A DNA stretch of 41,873 nt from UBA3910 sp964626065. GTDB taxonomy: Bacteria; Bacillota; Limnochordia; Darwinibacteriales; Darwinibacteriaceae. Location: NCBI GenBank assembly GCA_964626065.1, contig CAZVDE010000014.1, positions 1 to 41,873 of the forward strand, read 5' to 3'. Positions 25,391-32,224 of this stretch are shown here, piece after piece. The notes under the pieces were generated by a model that had not been told where the DNA came from, did not search any database, and saw only the letters and a program-made list of their open reading frames with translations. The translations under genes were made by a program, and so were the position numbers. Each line of letters opens with the position of its first letter. The first letter of the stretch is position 1.

Positions 25391-25822
25391 CTAGAAAAGT
25401 TCGTCCCTCATCATGACCGCAATATTATCTTTCGCTTTTTCCAACAGCTCCAGTCCCCCCAGGGCAGTTTGGGCCAGAATTCTTTCCAGCCTTTTCCGGG
25501 CGGAGGGGAACAAAAGCACTGCCAGCAGCATTTGCGAAACATTAACCGCACCCGGGGGCTCCGGTTTGTCATAATAATTCTCCGTTAAGCCGCGGCGGCC
25601 GGCCTCTAACTGCACCTGTTCAAGCAGACTTTTCAATTTTGCGTCCGGCACACTGTGCAGTGTAGGAGAGGTTTGGCTTGGCCGCCCAGAGATTTCCACG
25701 AGAATTTCCTGTTTAATTTGGCTGATTACCGCTCGGTAATCTCCCCCTTGATTGAGAGGTGCGGCCCGTTCAATTCTAGCAGACCGCTCTTCAACCAGGG
25801 GCATGTGCTGCTCCCTAATCAT
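25391..25822 (-). CDS. Unknown protein: one IKxE motif plus hydrophobic anchor and amphipathic tail
   Basis: 143 residues. The N-terminal half is charged with one motif copy, IKQEILVEI (36-44). Near 92-112 comes a hydrophobic stretch (SQMLLAVLLFPSARKRLE) followed by an amphipathic helix rich in Leu, Glu and Lys. The same arrangement, LLAxLLxPxAR plus helix, closes the upstream protein, and resembles DUF5132/YtxH-like small membrane-anchored proteins; this is a resemblance only. ATG at 25822 with GGAGTG about 9 nt upstream, 16 nt after the previous stop, so one operon. Function unknown. Confidence 0.6.
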   Translation of the reverse strand: MIREQHMPLVEERSARIERAAPLNQGGDYRAVISQIKQEILVEISGRPSQTSPTLHSVPDAKLKSLLEQVQLEAGRRGLTENYYDKPEPPGAVNVSQMLLAVLLFPSARKRLERILAQTALGGLELLEKAKDNIAVMMRDELF

Positions 25823-25838
25823 GGCTGTTCACTCCATT

Positions 25839-26711
25839 TCAATGGGATGGATAATCGTCGGAATGGTCTTCCATTTCTGTGCCGCGGGGTTGTTCCAAAA
25901 CCTCAGTTGCGAATTCGTCGTGGTCTTGTAAACTGTTGAAATTGGCCTCGGCAATCATATCTTCAAACCCTTCCCGGGCCTTGCCAAAAGCGGAGCGGGT
26001 TTGATCCGCGAAATCCATGCTGCTTTCCATTACTTTGATGCCCACATTACGCAGACTGCCGCGGGCGGCCGGGATCAGCAGGGCTGCTAAAAGCGACACT
26101 CCCACACCGCCTAAGAAACCGCGCCCCGCTCCCGGCCCGAACCAATTTGTAACCCGTTGGCCAAAACCCGAGGCCCGGGCCCTATCGGGGCCGAGATGAT
26201 TAATTACCTGGTTGAGGGGGATTCCCTCCTGCCTAGTTTCCTGCAGAATGGCATAGACTGCATCGCGCACAAGTGGGTCGCTTATACTGTCCAGCCGGCG
26301 CTCCGTCTCCCGCACCGATTGCAAACCGCGCCGAATCTCGCCCCGCAGGGCGCGCAAATCTCTGTATTGTTGATTAATCCGCCGATCAATACTTTGATCG
26401 GAAAGAACATCGCGCCAGCCGTCCCCCCGGGCGGAGCGGCCGTACCGGTTGGCCTCCAGTTCAGCTAAAATCTCGTGTTTAATGTTATCTACAACTGCTT
26501 TATCAACGGCACCGGCCCGCCTTAGATTTCCATTGTGCAGATCCCGCATAATTTCCCACTTAATGAGGTCCCGTTCGCGGGAAGTAAGGTTGTAATCCGT
26601 GTGGGAAAGTCCGGAGGCAAATCCGCGGTTTTCGGCCGCTTCTTGTTCAGCTTCTATTTCCGCCAGTACATCGCGTTTAATAGCCTGTTTAAGGGCTTGA
26701 TTTTGCGGCAA
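25839..26711 (-). CDS. Unknown protein: three IKxE motifs, helical middle, DUF5132-like membrane anchor
   Basis: 290 residues. Three copies of the shared motif occur early: IKRDVLAEI (11-19), IKWEIMRDL (50-58), IKHEILAEL (77-85). A helical, Arg/Glu-rich region follows (about 100-170), then a glycine-led hydrophobic segment with LLAALLIPAAR (about 198-220), an amphipathic helix ending FEDMIAEA, and an acidic tail. The anchor part resembles DUF5132/YtxH-type proteins, which would place it at the membrane with most of its mass in the cytoplasm. TTG start at 26711, 7 nt after GGGAGG. First gene of the three-gene run beside the two P-type ATPases. Confidence 0.65.
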   Translation of the reverse strand: MPQNQALKQAIKRDVLAEIEAEQEAAENRGFASGLSHTDYNLTSRERDLIKWEIMRDLHNGNLRRAGAVDKAVVDNIKHEILAELEANRYGRSARGDGWRDVLSDQSIDRRINQQYRDLRALRGEIRRGLQSVRETERRLDSISDPLVRDAVYAILQETRQEGIPLNQVINHLGPDRARASGFGQRVTNWFGPGAGRGFLGGVGVSLLAALLIPAARGSLRNVGIKVMESSMDFADQTRSAFGKAREGFEDMIAEANFNSLQDHDEFATEVLEQPRGTEMEDHSDDYPSH

Positions 26712-26869
26712 TATTATTCCTCCCTAGCAAATTTGAGTCAATCTAATTATTTCCGTTCCCAGTGGAAATATGCATCTGATGCGGAAGGGTGGCTTGAATA
26801 GAAAGGGCGGGGGTAAGGCATAATTTTAACACATTTGTATCGATGATAATCGTTCGCGGAGGGAATGCT

Positions 26870-27103
26870 TTGATACAGGAAAAGACAGCAGAAATAAGGG
26901 ACAAAATGAAGCACGCACTCTTACTGCTCATGGAAGCAGCGGATCTCAGTATCGCCATTGTGAAGGATGAAGACGGCAGGGGCCCCATGAAGGCACTGTG
27001 GGAGGATTTTATCAGAGAATTCTTGCGTTACACCAAAAACAAATCTCGGGAAACGGGCATAGACCTCGTCTCTTTGGTTTCCATAACTCGGATTTTGAGA
27101 TAG
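26870..27103 (+). CDS. Small hypothetical protein divergent from the cassette
   Basis: 77 residues, TTG start 6 nt after GGAGGG (26858-26863); an ATG at 26865 closes after two codons, and upstream in-frame starts lack a site. The protein is predicted mostly helical and soluble, with an amphipathic start (EIRDKMKHALLLLMEAADLS), a Gly-rich turn (DEDGRGP) and a basic, Trp-containing helix. It lacks the IKxE motif. No family recognised. Divergent from the three-gene cassette, with about 160 bp between them. Confidence 0.5.
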   Translation: MIQEKTAEIRDKMKHALLLLMEAADLSIAIVKDEDGRGPMKALWEDFIREFLRYTKNKSRETGIDLVSLVSITRILR

Positions 27104-27160
27104 TACGGACACAAAAAACCCCCCGGGAGAGAGGGATCCTGAACTTGCCCGGCTAATTTA

Positions 27161-27871
27161 GTGAGCAGTGGAATCGGGACTCGGGGGGTGGGCGAGCTGA
27201 CCGGACATAGGCTAAAATTGATTGCCATTGCCGCCATGTTTGTGGATCATATCGCTTGGGCGTTTGTGGAAAACCCGCTTTTAAGTTTGTTTCTGCATAC
27301 GGTGGGTAGAATTACCGCGCCCATTATGTGCTTTTTTATTGCCCGGGGTTATCAGCACACCCGCTCGCTCAGCCGCTACCTGGCCAGGCTCTTGGTTTTT
27401 GCCGCTGCAAGCCAAATTCCTTTTGCCCTCTTCGCGGTGGGCAGGCCTGTCCTTTTTCCTCTCAATGTTTTGTATACGCTAGCACTGGGGCTGCTGGCGA
27501 TCTACAGCTATGACAAAATTGAACATAAGGGGCTGCGCCTCTTGACACTGGGGATCATAATGATTTTGGCGCTGCCCGGGGACTGGGGTGCATTCGGCGT
27601 GGCGCTTTGTTTGCTTTTTCATATTTTGCGAGATCAGCCTGCTGAACAAGCCCAGGCCTTGTTGGTGATTGCGCTGGCACTGTTTGTCCCGGAGTTGGTG
27701 CTTCCCCGGCCATTCTGGCTCAGCTTTTACCATTTCGGTATTTTGCTCAGCCTGCCCCTACTGCGCGCGTACAACGGCCAACGGGGCGGATCGAAGGGCA
27801 GCCGCTGGCTATTCTACATCTTCTACCCCGCCCATTTAGCCTTATTGGCGCTGCTGCAACGGTTGTTCTAG
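27161..27871 (+). CDS. TraX-family multi-spanning membrane protein
   Basis: 236 residues with about eight hydrophobic segments. The opening LTGHRLKLIAIAAMFVDHIAW and the following GRI.APIMCFFIARGYQHTRS match the TraX family, relatives of acyltransferase-3 membrane enzymes; TraX of plasmid F acetylates pilin, but chromosomal members are mostly uncharacterised. The start is uncertain: GTG at 27161 has no clear ribosome site, and a GTG at 27188, just before the conserved region, is an alternative. It stands alone and is convergent with the alcohol dehydrogenase gene. Confidence 0.8.
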   Translation: MSSGIGTRGVGELTGHRLKLIAIAAMFVDHIAWAFVENPLLSLFLHTVGRITAPIMCFFIARGYQHTRSLSRYLARLLVFAAASQIPFALFAVGRPVLFPLNVLYTLALGLLAIYSYDKIEHKGLRLLTLGIIMILALPGDWGAFGVALCLLFHILRDQPAEQAQALLVIALALFVPELVLPRPFWLSFYHFGILLSLPLLRAYNGQRGGSKGSRWLFYIFYPAHLALLALLQRLF

Positions 27872-27902
27872 ATGGCCGCGGCTGCCCTTATGGGTGCGAC
27901 GT

Positions 27903-29075
27903 TTATTCTGCGGCCAATTGATAAATTTTTAAAACATCCGCTTGTGTCAGGGGCTTCAAGGCTCCCAGTGTCATGGTATCGTGGGCGGTGCTTTTAGCCG
28001 CCATTTCTTCTAAACGGTCCGTGGGAATGTCCGCCTCGGCCAAACTTGTGGGCATGCCAATCCGCCTGAAGAAGTCTTTTAAGCGCCGAATACCTTCCAA
28101 GATTGTTCGCTCGGGATAAGCGAAATCCTGTTCAACGCCAAAGACGCGCACCGCAAACTGAACAAAACGCCCCGGGTTTTCCGCGTAGACATATTTAATC
28201 CATGCCGGAAAGATAATGGCTAAGCCGGCCCCGTGGGCGATGTCGTAAAGAGCGCTGAGTTCGTGTTCAATATTGTGCGAGGCCCAATCTTCTTCCCGCC
28301 CCGTGCCCAAAAGACCGCCGTGGGCGATGCTGCCGGCCCACATGAGATTAGCCCTGGCGGCGTAGTTGCGCGGTTGGGCAATGGCTAGGGGGGCGTATTG
28401 GATTATGCTGCGCATGGTGGCCTCACACAGCTGGTCCGTAAAGCCCACATCCCTTTCGTTCGTAAAATAGCGTTCCATAACATGGGCCAACATATCGGTG
28501 GCGCCGCAGGCCGTTTGGTAGGACGGCAGGGAGTAAGTGAGTTCCGGGTTGAGCAGGGCAAATTTGGGCCGCATCAGCAAGCCTCCGCAGCTTCGCTTTA
28601 ACCATCCCTCTTCGTTAGTTATTACAGATCCCGTGCTAGATTCGCTGCCTGCCGCGGGGATTGTGAGTACTACACCCACAGGCAGGGCCTTGGCGGGCCT
28701 GGCTTTACCCTCGAAAAAATCCCAGACATCGCCGTTGTAATGCACCCCAATGGCAATTGCCTTGGCAGAATCAATGACGCTGCCGCCTCCCACCGCCAAT
28801 ATGAAGTCCACCTGTTCGGCTCGGGCCAGTTCGATACCTGAACGAACCAGGCTCAGCCGGGGATTAGGCTGTACGCCGCCTAATTCCACATACTCTATGT
28901 TTTCCGCTTGCAGTGAATCCTCAATCTTGTCTTTAAGCCCCGATCGCACAATATGGCCGCCGCCGTAATGAAGCAGTGCCTTTCTTCCCCACTGAGAGGT
29001 TTCTTTTCCCGCCTGCATTTCCACACCACTGCCGAAGACAATCTTGGTTATGTTCTGATAGGTGAAATTTAACAT
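27903..29075 (-). CDS. Iron-containing alcohol dehydrogenase (butanol dehydrogenase/YugJ-like)
   Basis: Cytoplasmic NAD(P)H-dependent alcohol/aldehyde oxidoreductase of the group III family, about 390 residues. The nucleotide site GGGSVIDSAKAIA is clear, and the metal ligands can be assigned: Asp and His in TDMLAHVMERYF and the two His in HELSALYDIAHGAGLA. It starts MLNFTYQN, as YugJ/BdhA-type enzymes do. The ATG at 29075 is preceded by GGGAGGG; the frame is open 11 codons further but without a site. Monocistronic. Likely role: reducing aldehydes to alcohols in fermentation; exact substrate unknown. Confidence 0.88.
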   Translation of the reverse strand: MLNFTYQNITKIVFGSGVEMQAGKETSQWGRKALLHYGGGHIVRSGLKDKIEDSLQAENIEYVELGGVQPNPRLSLVRSGIELARAEQVDFILAVGGGSVIDSAKAIAIGVHYNGDVWDFFEGKARPAKALPVGVVLTIPAAGSESSTGSVITNEEGWLKRSCGGLLMRPKFALLNPELTYSLPSYQTACGATDMLAHVMERYFTNERDVGFTDQLCEATMRSIIQYAPLAIAQPRNYAARANLMWAGSIAHGGLLGTGREEDWASHNIEHELSALYDIAHGAGLAIIFPAWIKYVYAENPGRFVQFAVRVFGVEQDFAYPERTILEGIRRLKDFFRRIGMPTSLAEADIPTDRLEEMAAKSTAHDTMTLGALKPLTQADVLKIYQLAAE

Positions 29076-29159
29076 AGAATTCCCTCCTTCCTTATTAATT
29101 CTCTGCAAAAGCGCGGTACCCTTCCGCCTGCTTTCGCTGCCTTATAATACGGTTTATTG

Positions 29160-29188
29160 TTGACACTATAATATTATTTACGTATACT
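29160..29188 (+). promoter_or_regulatory. Sigma-A promoter of the secreted beta-module protein
   Basis: TTGACA (29160-29165), exactly 17 bp, TATACT (29183-29188). Transcription would begin about 25-30 nt before the GTG start at 29222. Nearly consensus, so strong expression is expected. Confidence 0.8.
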
Positions 29189-29221
29189 TGAATTAAATAA
29201 ATTGAATGGGGGACGTTTTCG

Positions 29222-29902
29222 GTGCGGAGAACACGGATGGGTATTGCTTTGTTTTTAGTGCTGGTGTTGGCGGTAGTTTTTTCCGGTACAGTTTTGGCTG
29301 CCGAGGTTTTGGGGGTCTATGCCGGGGGGCATGAGACTGCGGCCGGAATGGGCGGCAAGGTGGCATATCATTATTTTATTGATTTTAAAGCTGATGGCAG
29401 TTACGTTATTAAAAGTTACTTTGTGATGGGAGATTCTTTGTACGACTACGTAGAAGAAGGTACCTATTCTGTATCCGGAGAAGAGCTTCAAATCACGCCT
29501 AACGGTGGCGAAGCGATTGTGGGCAATGTAAACGCGGACGGCACAGTGGCGATCAGCATTAAGCCTTCCATGATGGCTTCCAAGCGGACAGACGCGGTGC
29601 TGGCACCTTCCGCAAACACCGTGGCCGGTGTGTATACCGCAACGCTGCAGGGGCCGACCGTAATCGAAGCCACACTATTTTTAACCCATACCGGTGAATA
29701 TTATTATTTGGCCGTTCCCGGCAACGAAGCTGAGGCGGTTGTGGAAACCGGTACTTATCAGACGGCGGGGGATGAAATCACCTTTGTTCTTGCCGATACG
29801 GGCGAAGTTGTGGTAGGCGCGGTGCAAGACGGTGAAATTGAGGCACCCTTTGTGGTCTCGGTTGTCATGGGCATGCGTATGGGGATCACCCTTTCTATGT
29901 AA
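29222..29902 (+). CDS. Secreted protein with two lipocalin-like beta modules
   Basis: 226 residues. Signal peptide at 1-26 (basic start, long hydrophobic core, LAA cleavage site), no lipobox cysteine, so probably exported and released or wall-associated. The mature part holds two similar repeats of about 90 residues, each running G-x-Y, then a strand ending F/L-x-x-G-x-Y, then E-x-GTY-x-x-(S/A)GDE-I, then a G-V/G-x-V strand. The modules recur in the lipoprotein encoded at 30778-32154. GTG start with GGGGGA upstream and a near-consensus promoter. No function is recognised; a ligand-binding or surface role is speculation. Confidence 0.65.
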   Translation: MRRTRMGIALFLVLVLAVVFSGTVLAAEVLGVYAGGHETAAGMGGKVAYHYFIDFKADGSYVIKSYFVMGDSLYDYVEEGTYSVSGEELQITPNGGEAIVGNVNADGTVAISIKPSMMASKRTDAVLAPSANTVAGVYTATLQGPTVIEATLFLTHTGEYYYLAVPGNEAEAVVETGTYQTAGDEITFVLADTGEVVVGAVQDGEIEAPFVVSVVMGMRMGITLSM

Positions 29903-29933
29903 GTGAGATTTGACCGCTTAGCTTCAACCGGGG

Positions 29934-29974
29934 CAAGGGCTGACAAACGGACAGCTGTTTGTCTGCCCTTGTTT
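29934..29974 (+). terminator. Hairpin after the secreted-protein gene
   Basis: A 15-bp stem with one mismatch (29934-29948 with 29957-29971) and 8-nt loop, followed by only TTT. It could be a weak terminator or attenuator between the secreted-protein gene and the next gene, whose ribosome site starts 20 nt further. Confidence 0.5.
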
Positions 29975-30003
29975 CGATACTAAAACATACAGGAGGCAAT
30001 GTG

Positions 30004-30672
30004 ATGACAGAAAAACCAATGAAAACAGCAGAATCGTTTTTCAAATGGGCTTTTAATACTCGCGCCAAGACCGTCATGAATTTGTATGAAGGCAAAGAAA
30101 TGTCCCCGGACAAGGTGTTCTTAAGCTTCTGCTCTCATAACCCGACTTTGATTTCCCACGGGCCCGGAGGCCTAAACGGCAGTATTAAAGGTGTGGGCTT
30201 TATTCCCAAGGAGGAATACCTAGAAGAAGTGCTGGAAGCTTACATGAAACATATCGATGCTTATGACGGCGATGATAAAGATCACAGCCGCAGGGGGCTG
30301 CAGGTCTTGGTTGAACAGATTTATCATCCCGATATGCACCACCGTGTGGACTTCGCCAGGGTTGCCAGCTTGGAGATGGCCAAGAAGCACAGCTGGGACA
30401 ATCTAAGGGTCAATCCGGAAGCGACGCTCCTTTACTATCAACCTCCGGCCATTTCTTATGAGCTGCGCGGTAAGATGCGCATCTTCGATGAGGCCGAATC
30501 GGGCCGGCGCGAACTGTATCAACAGTTTGTCAATGCCCAGCATGATGTATACCACAGGCCGGATAAAAGCCGCTGGTTGAGGTATCCCTGCTACGTGTTT
30601 GACATTGAAGAGGTGTTTGATAACTCCGTTTCTAAGGACGGTTTTGGCACAAAACTTCAGTTTCCATACTAA
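30004..30672 (+). CDS. Hypothetical protein, possibly PNPOx-like FMN-binding split barrel
   Basis: About 222 residues, soluble, no signal peptide. The part NPEATLLYYQPPAISYELRG with a following acidic strand recalls the strands of pyridoxamine-phosphate-oxidase-like flavin-binding split barrels, but this is only a visual resemblance. Rich in His, Tyr and Asp, including PDMHHRVDF. ATG at 30004 is 7 nt after AGGAGG (29991-29996); a GTG one codon earlier is too close, and an upstream in-frame start at 29959 falls inside the hairpin. Followed at once by a strong terminator. I do not recognise the family with confidence. Confidence 0.6.
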   Translation: MTEKPMKTAESFFKWAFNTRAKTVMNLYEGKEMSPDKVFLSFCSHNPTLISHGPGGLNGSIKGVGFIPKEEYLEEVLEAYMKHIDAYDGDDKDHSRRGLQVLVEQIYHPDMHHRVDFARVASLEMAKKHSWDNLRVNPEATLLYYQPPAISYELRGKMRIFDEAESGRRELYQQFVNAQHDVYHRPDKSRWLRYPCYVFDIEEVFDNSVSKDGFGTKLQFPY

Positions 30673-30684
30673 GAACTAGGATAA

Positions 30685-30723
30685 AAAAGGGACTTCGGCC
30701 CTAGAGGGGCTGGGGGCCCTTTT
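30685..30723 (+). terminator. Intrinsic terminator after the hypothetical gene
   Basis: AAAAGGG (30685-30691) pairs with CCCTTTT (30717-30723). An inner stem CGGCCC/GGGCTG adds stability and a T-run completes it. It lies 12 nt beyond the stop codon. Confidence 0.75.
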
Positions 30724-30777
30724 CGCCCAATTTGGGCTTGTTGTCCGTTAAATACGCGTTCAATTAGGGGTGTAAAA

Positions 30778-32154
30778 ATGAAGAGGAATGCGATGCGCAG
30801 GTCACTTTTAGTACTACTGCTCCTAGCCGCGGTGATTGTCAGCGGCTGTGGCAAGCCGAAACAGGAAGAGGCGAAAACGGAAGAGTCAAAGGAGATCGCG
30901 GCAACCGCGGTGGAGAGTGAAGCGCCTAGCCTACAAGAAAAATACGAACTGCCGGGTGAGTACGCCATTGATCTAGGCAAGCTGGGCATGGCCTTAACGT
31001 TCTATTTAAGAATCGATGAAGAAAATAATTTCCTGTTATCCGCCAATAGGTCGTTCAGCGACGATCGGGGCAGTGGCGTGATTGGTGAATTAGAGGGCAC
31101 GTATATGATGATCTATGCTGATTCTACGCCCGATCGGACTAAGACCGCAACGTTTGAACGGGTTGGCCATAATTTACTGTTCCAATCGTCCCTCCCCTAC
31201 GGTTCAACCAATATTCTCTTTGAACTGGAGGATGAAGATGACCCCGGCATTGTGCACAGGCTCATGGCTAACAAATTCGTCTATGAAGAGTATTACAATA
31301 CCTATCTTGGTTTCAGTGAAGAAGATGGAATCGAGTATGCTTATACTCTGCAAACGGGGCCCGGAGCCAGATATTCCTTCAGCAGCAGCTTCGAGGGCAC
31401 AGACGGCCTGCTTACGTTTGTCGAGGATGGCTTTTTTAAGGTGCACGATGAGACCATAGCCCTGATTTGTGAAGAAGGCGTTGAACTCGCCGGTTCAATC
31501 ACGGACGAGGGCGGGCTGCTGCTTCCGGTAAAATCAAGAGCGGAGGGGCCCAGAACAGAACAGCTGTTAAGGGTGGCCACCACCGCCAAAGATGCGGGGG
31601 CATGGTACGGCTTAGCGGTTGTGGATGGGCAAGAAATCACCGCTGAATTGGTGCTTGACTATTTCGGGGGCTATACTTTTGCAGTGGGTGATGCTGACTA
31701 CGTTGAGCATGGTACCTTCGAGCCGGCCCAGGATAGTATAACCTTTACCGCAGATGGGGAAGGCATGGAGCCCATGACCGCCGCCAAGAAAAACTACACG
31801 CTGCAGGCATCCTTCAAGTACGCGGAGGAAGGCCCTGAGGCGGAATGGCTGTTTTACGATGAAGCGGTGCAGGGCAAATTTTCGGGCAGCACCATGGTGG
31901 CAGAGGCCTATGTGGCGGTGTTAGATCTGACTCCGGATGGCCGTTACGAATTGTCCGTAATCGATGAGGAAAACGGCGGTATAGTTTTACTGGAACAGGC
32001 GGGGGATTTTGCGATTAGCATGAGCCCCATGGCTTATTTAATAACCCTAACTTCGGCTGATTCCGAGGTCAGCGTGGGCCAAATCTGGCCCACGGGACTG
32101 AACATGACAATTGAGGTTGAAGGGGATAATTTCAGTTTCCTTTTGACTAAGTAA
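30778..32154 (+). CDS. Lipoprotein made of repeated lipocalin-like beta modules
   Basis: 458 residues. Lipoprotein signal peptide with VSGC, Cys24 being the lipidated residue, then a Lys/Glu-rich linker (about 25-50). The rest consists of repeated beta-rich segments with the pattern G-x-Y…L…G-x-Y-x-(F/L)…E-x-GTF/DF…I-T-(F/L), similar to the secreted protein encoded at 29222-29902; the later copies (near 276-340 and 365-450) are clearest. Strongly acidic overall. ATG at 30778 follows AGGGGTG. It lies just upstream of the second Opp operon, so a surface role related to it is possible, but no family is recognised. Confidence 0.7.
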   Translation: MKRNAMRRSLLVLLLLAAVIVSGCGKPKQEEAKTEESKEIAATAVESEAPSLQEKYELPGEYAIDLGKLGMALTFYLRIDEENNFLLSANRSFSDDRGSGVIGELEGTYMMIYADSTPDRTKTATFERVGHNLLFQSSLPYGSTNILFELEDEDDPGIVHRLMANKFVYEEYYNTYLGFSEEDGIEYAYTLQTGPGARYSFSSSFEGTDGLLTFVEDGFFKVHDETIALICEEGVELAGSITDEGGLLLPVKSRAEGPRTEQLLRVATTAKDAGAWYGLAVVDGQEITAELVLDYFGGYTFAVGDADYVEHGTFEPAQDSITFTADGEGMEPMTAAKKNYTLQASFKYAEEGPEAEWLFYDEAVQGKFSGSTMVAEAYVAVLDLTPDGRYELSVIDEENGGIVLLEQAGDFAISMSPMAYLITLTSADSEVSVGQIWPTGLNMTIEVEGDNFSFLLTK

Positions 32155-32171
32155 TCTTGGTGTCTTTGCGG

Positions 32172-32195
32172 GGGCGGTCGTTTTACCTACCGCCC
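32172..32195 (+). promoter_or_regulatory. Hairpin in the leader of the second Opp operon
   Basis: GGGCGGT (32172-32178) and ACCGCCC (32189-32195) form a perfect 7-bp stem with a 10-nt loop. No U-tract follows in either direction. It ends about 18 nt before the ribosome site GAGGTGA and might limit read-through or affect mRNA decay. Confidence 0.4.
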
Positions 32196-32224
32196 TCACG
32201 GAGATACACTTCGAGGTGACATTC

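Noticed and set aside
26726..26754. TTGACT with AATAAT 17 bp later on the minus strand before the motif cassette
   Set aside because: The -10 would overlap the ribosome site of the first gene, leaving no usable leader.
27110..27140. Terminator-like run (C6 G3 on plus, T6 on minus)
   Set aside because: No stem of useful length on either strand and no minus-strand gene to terminate.
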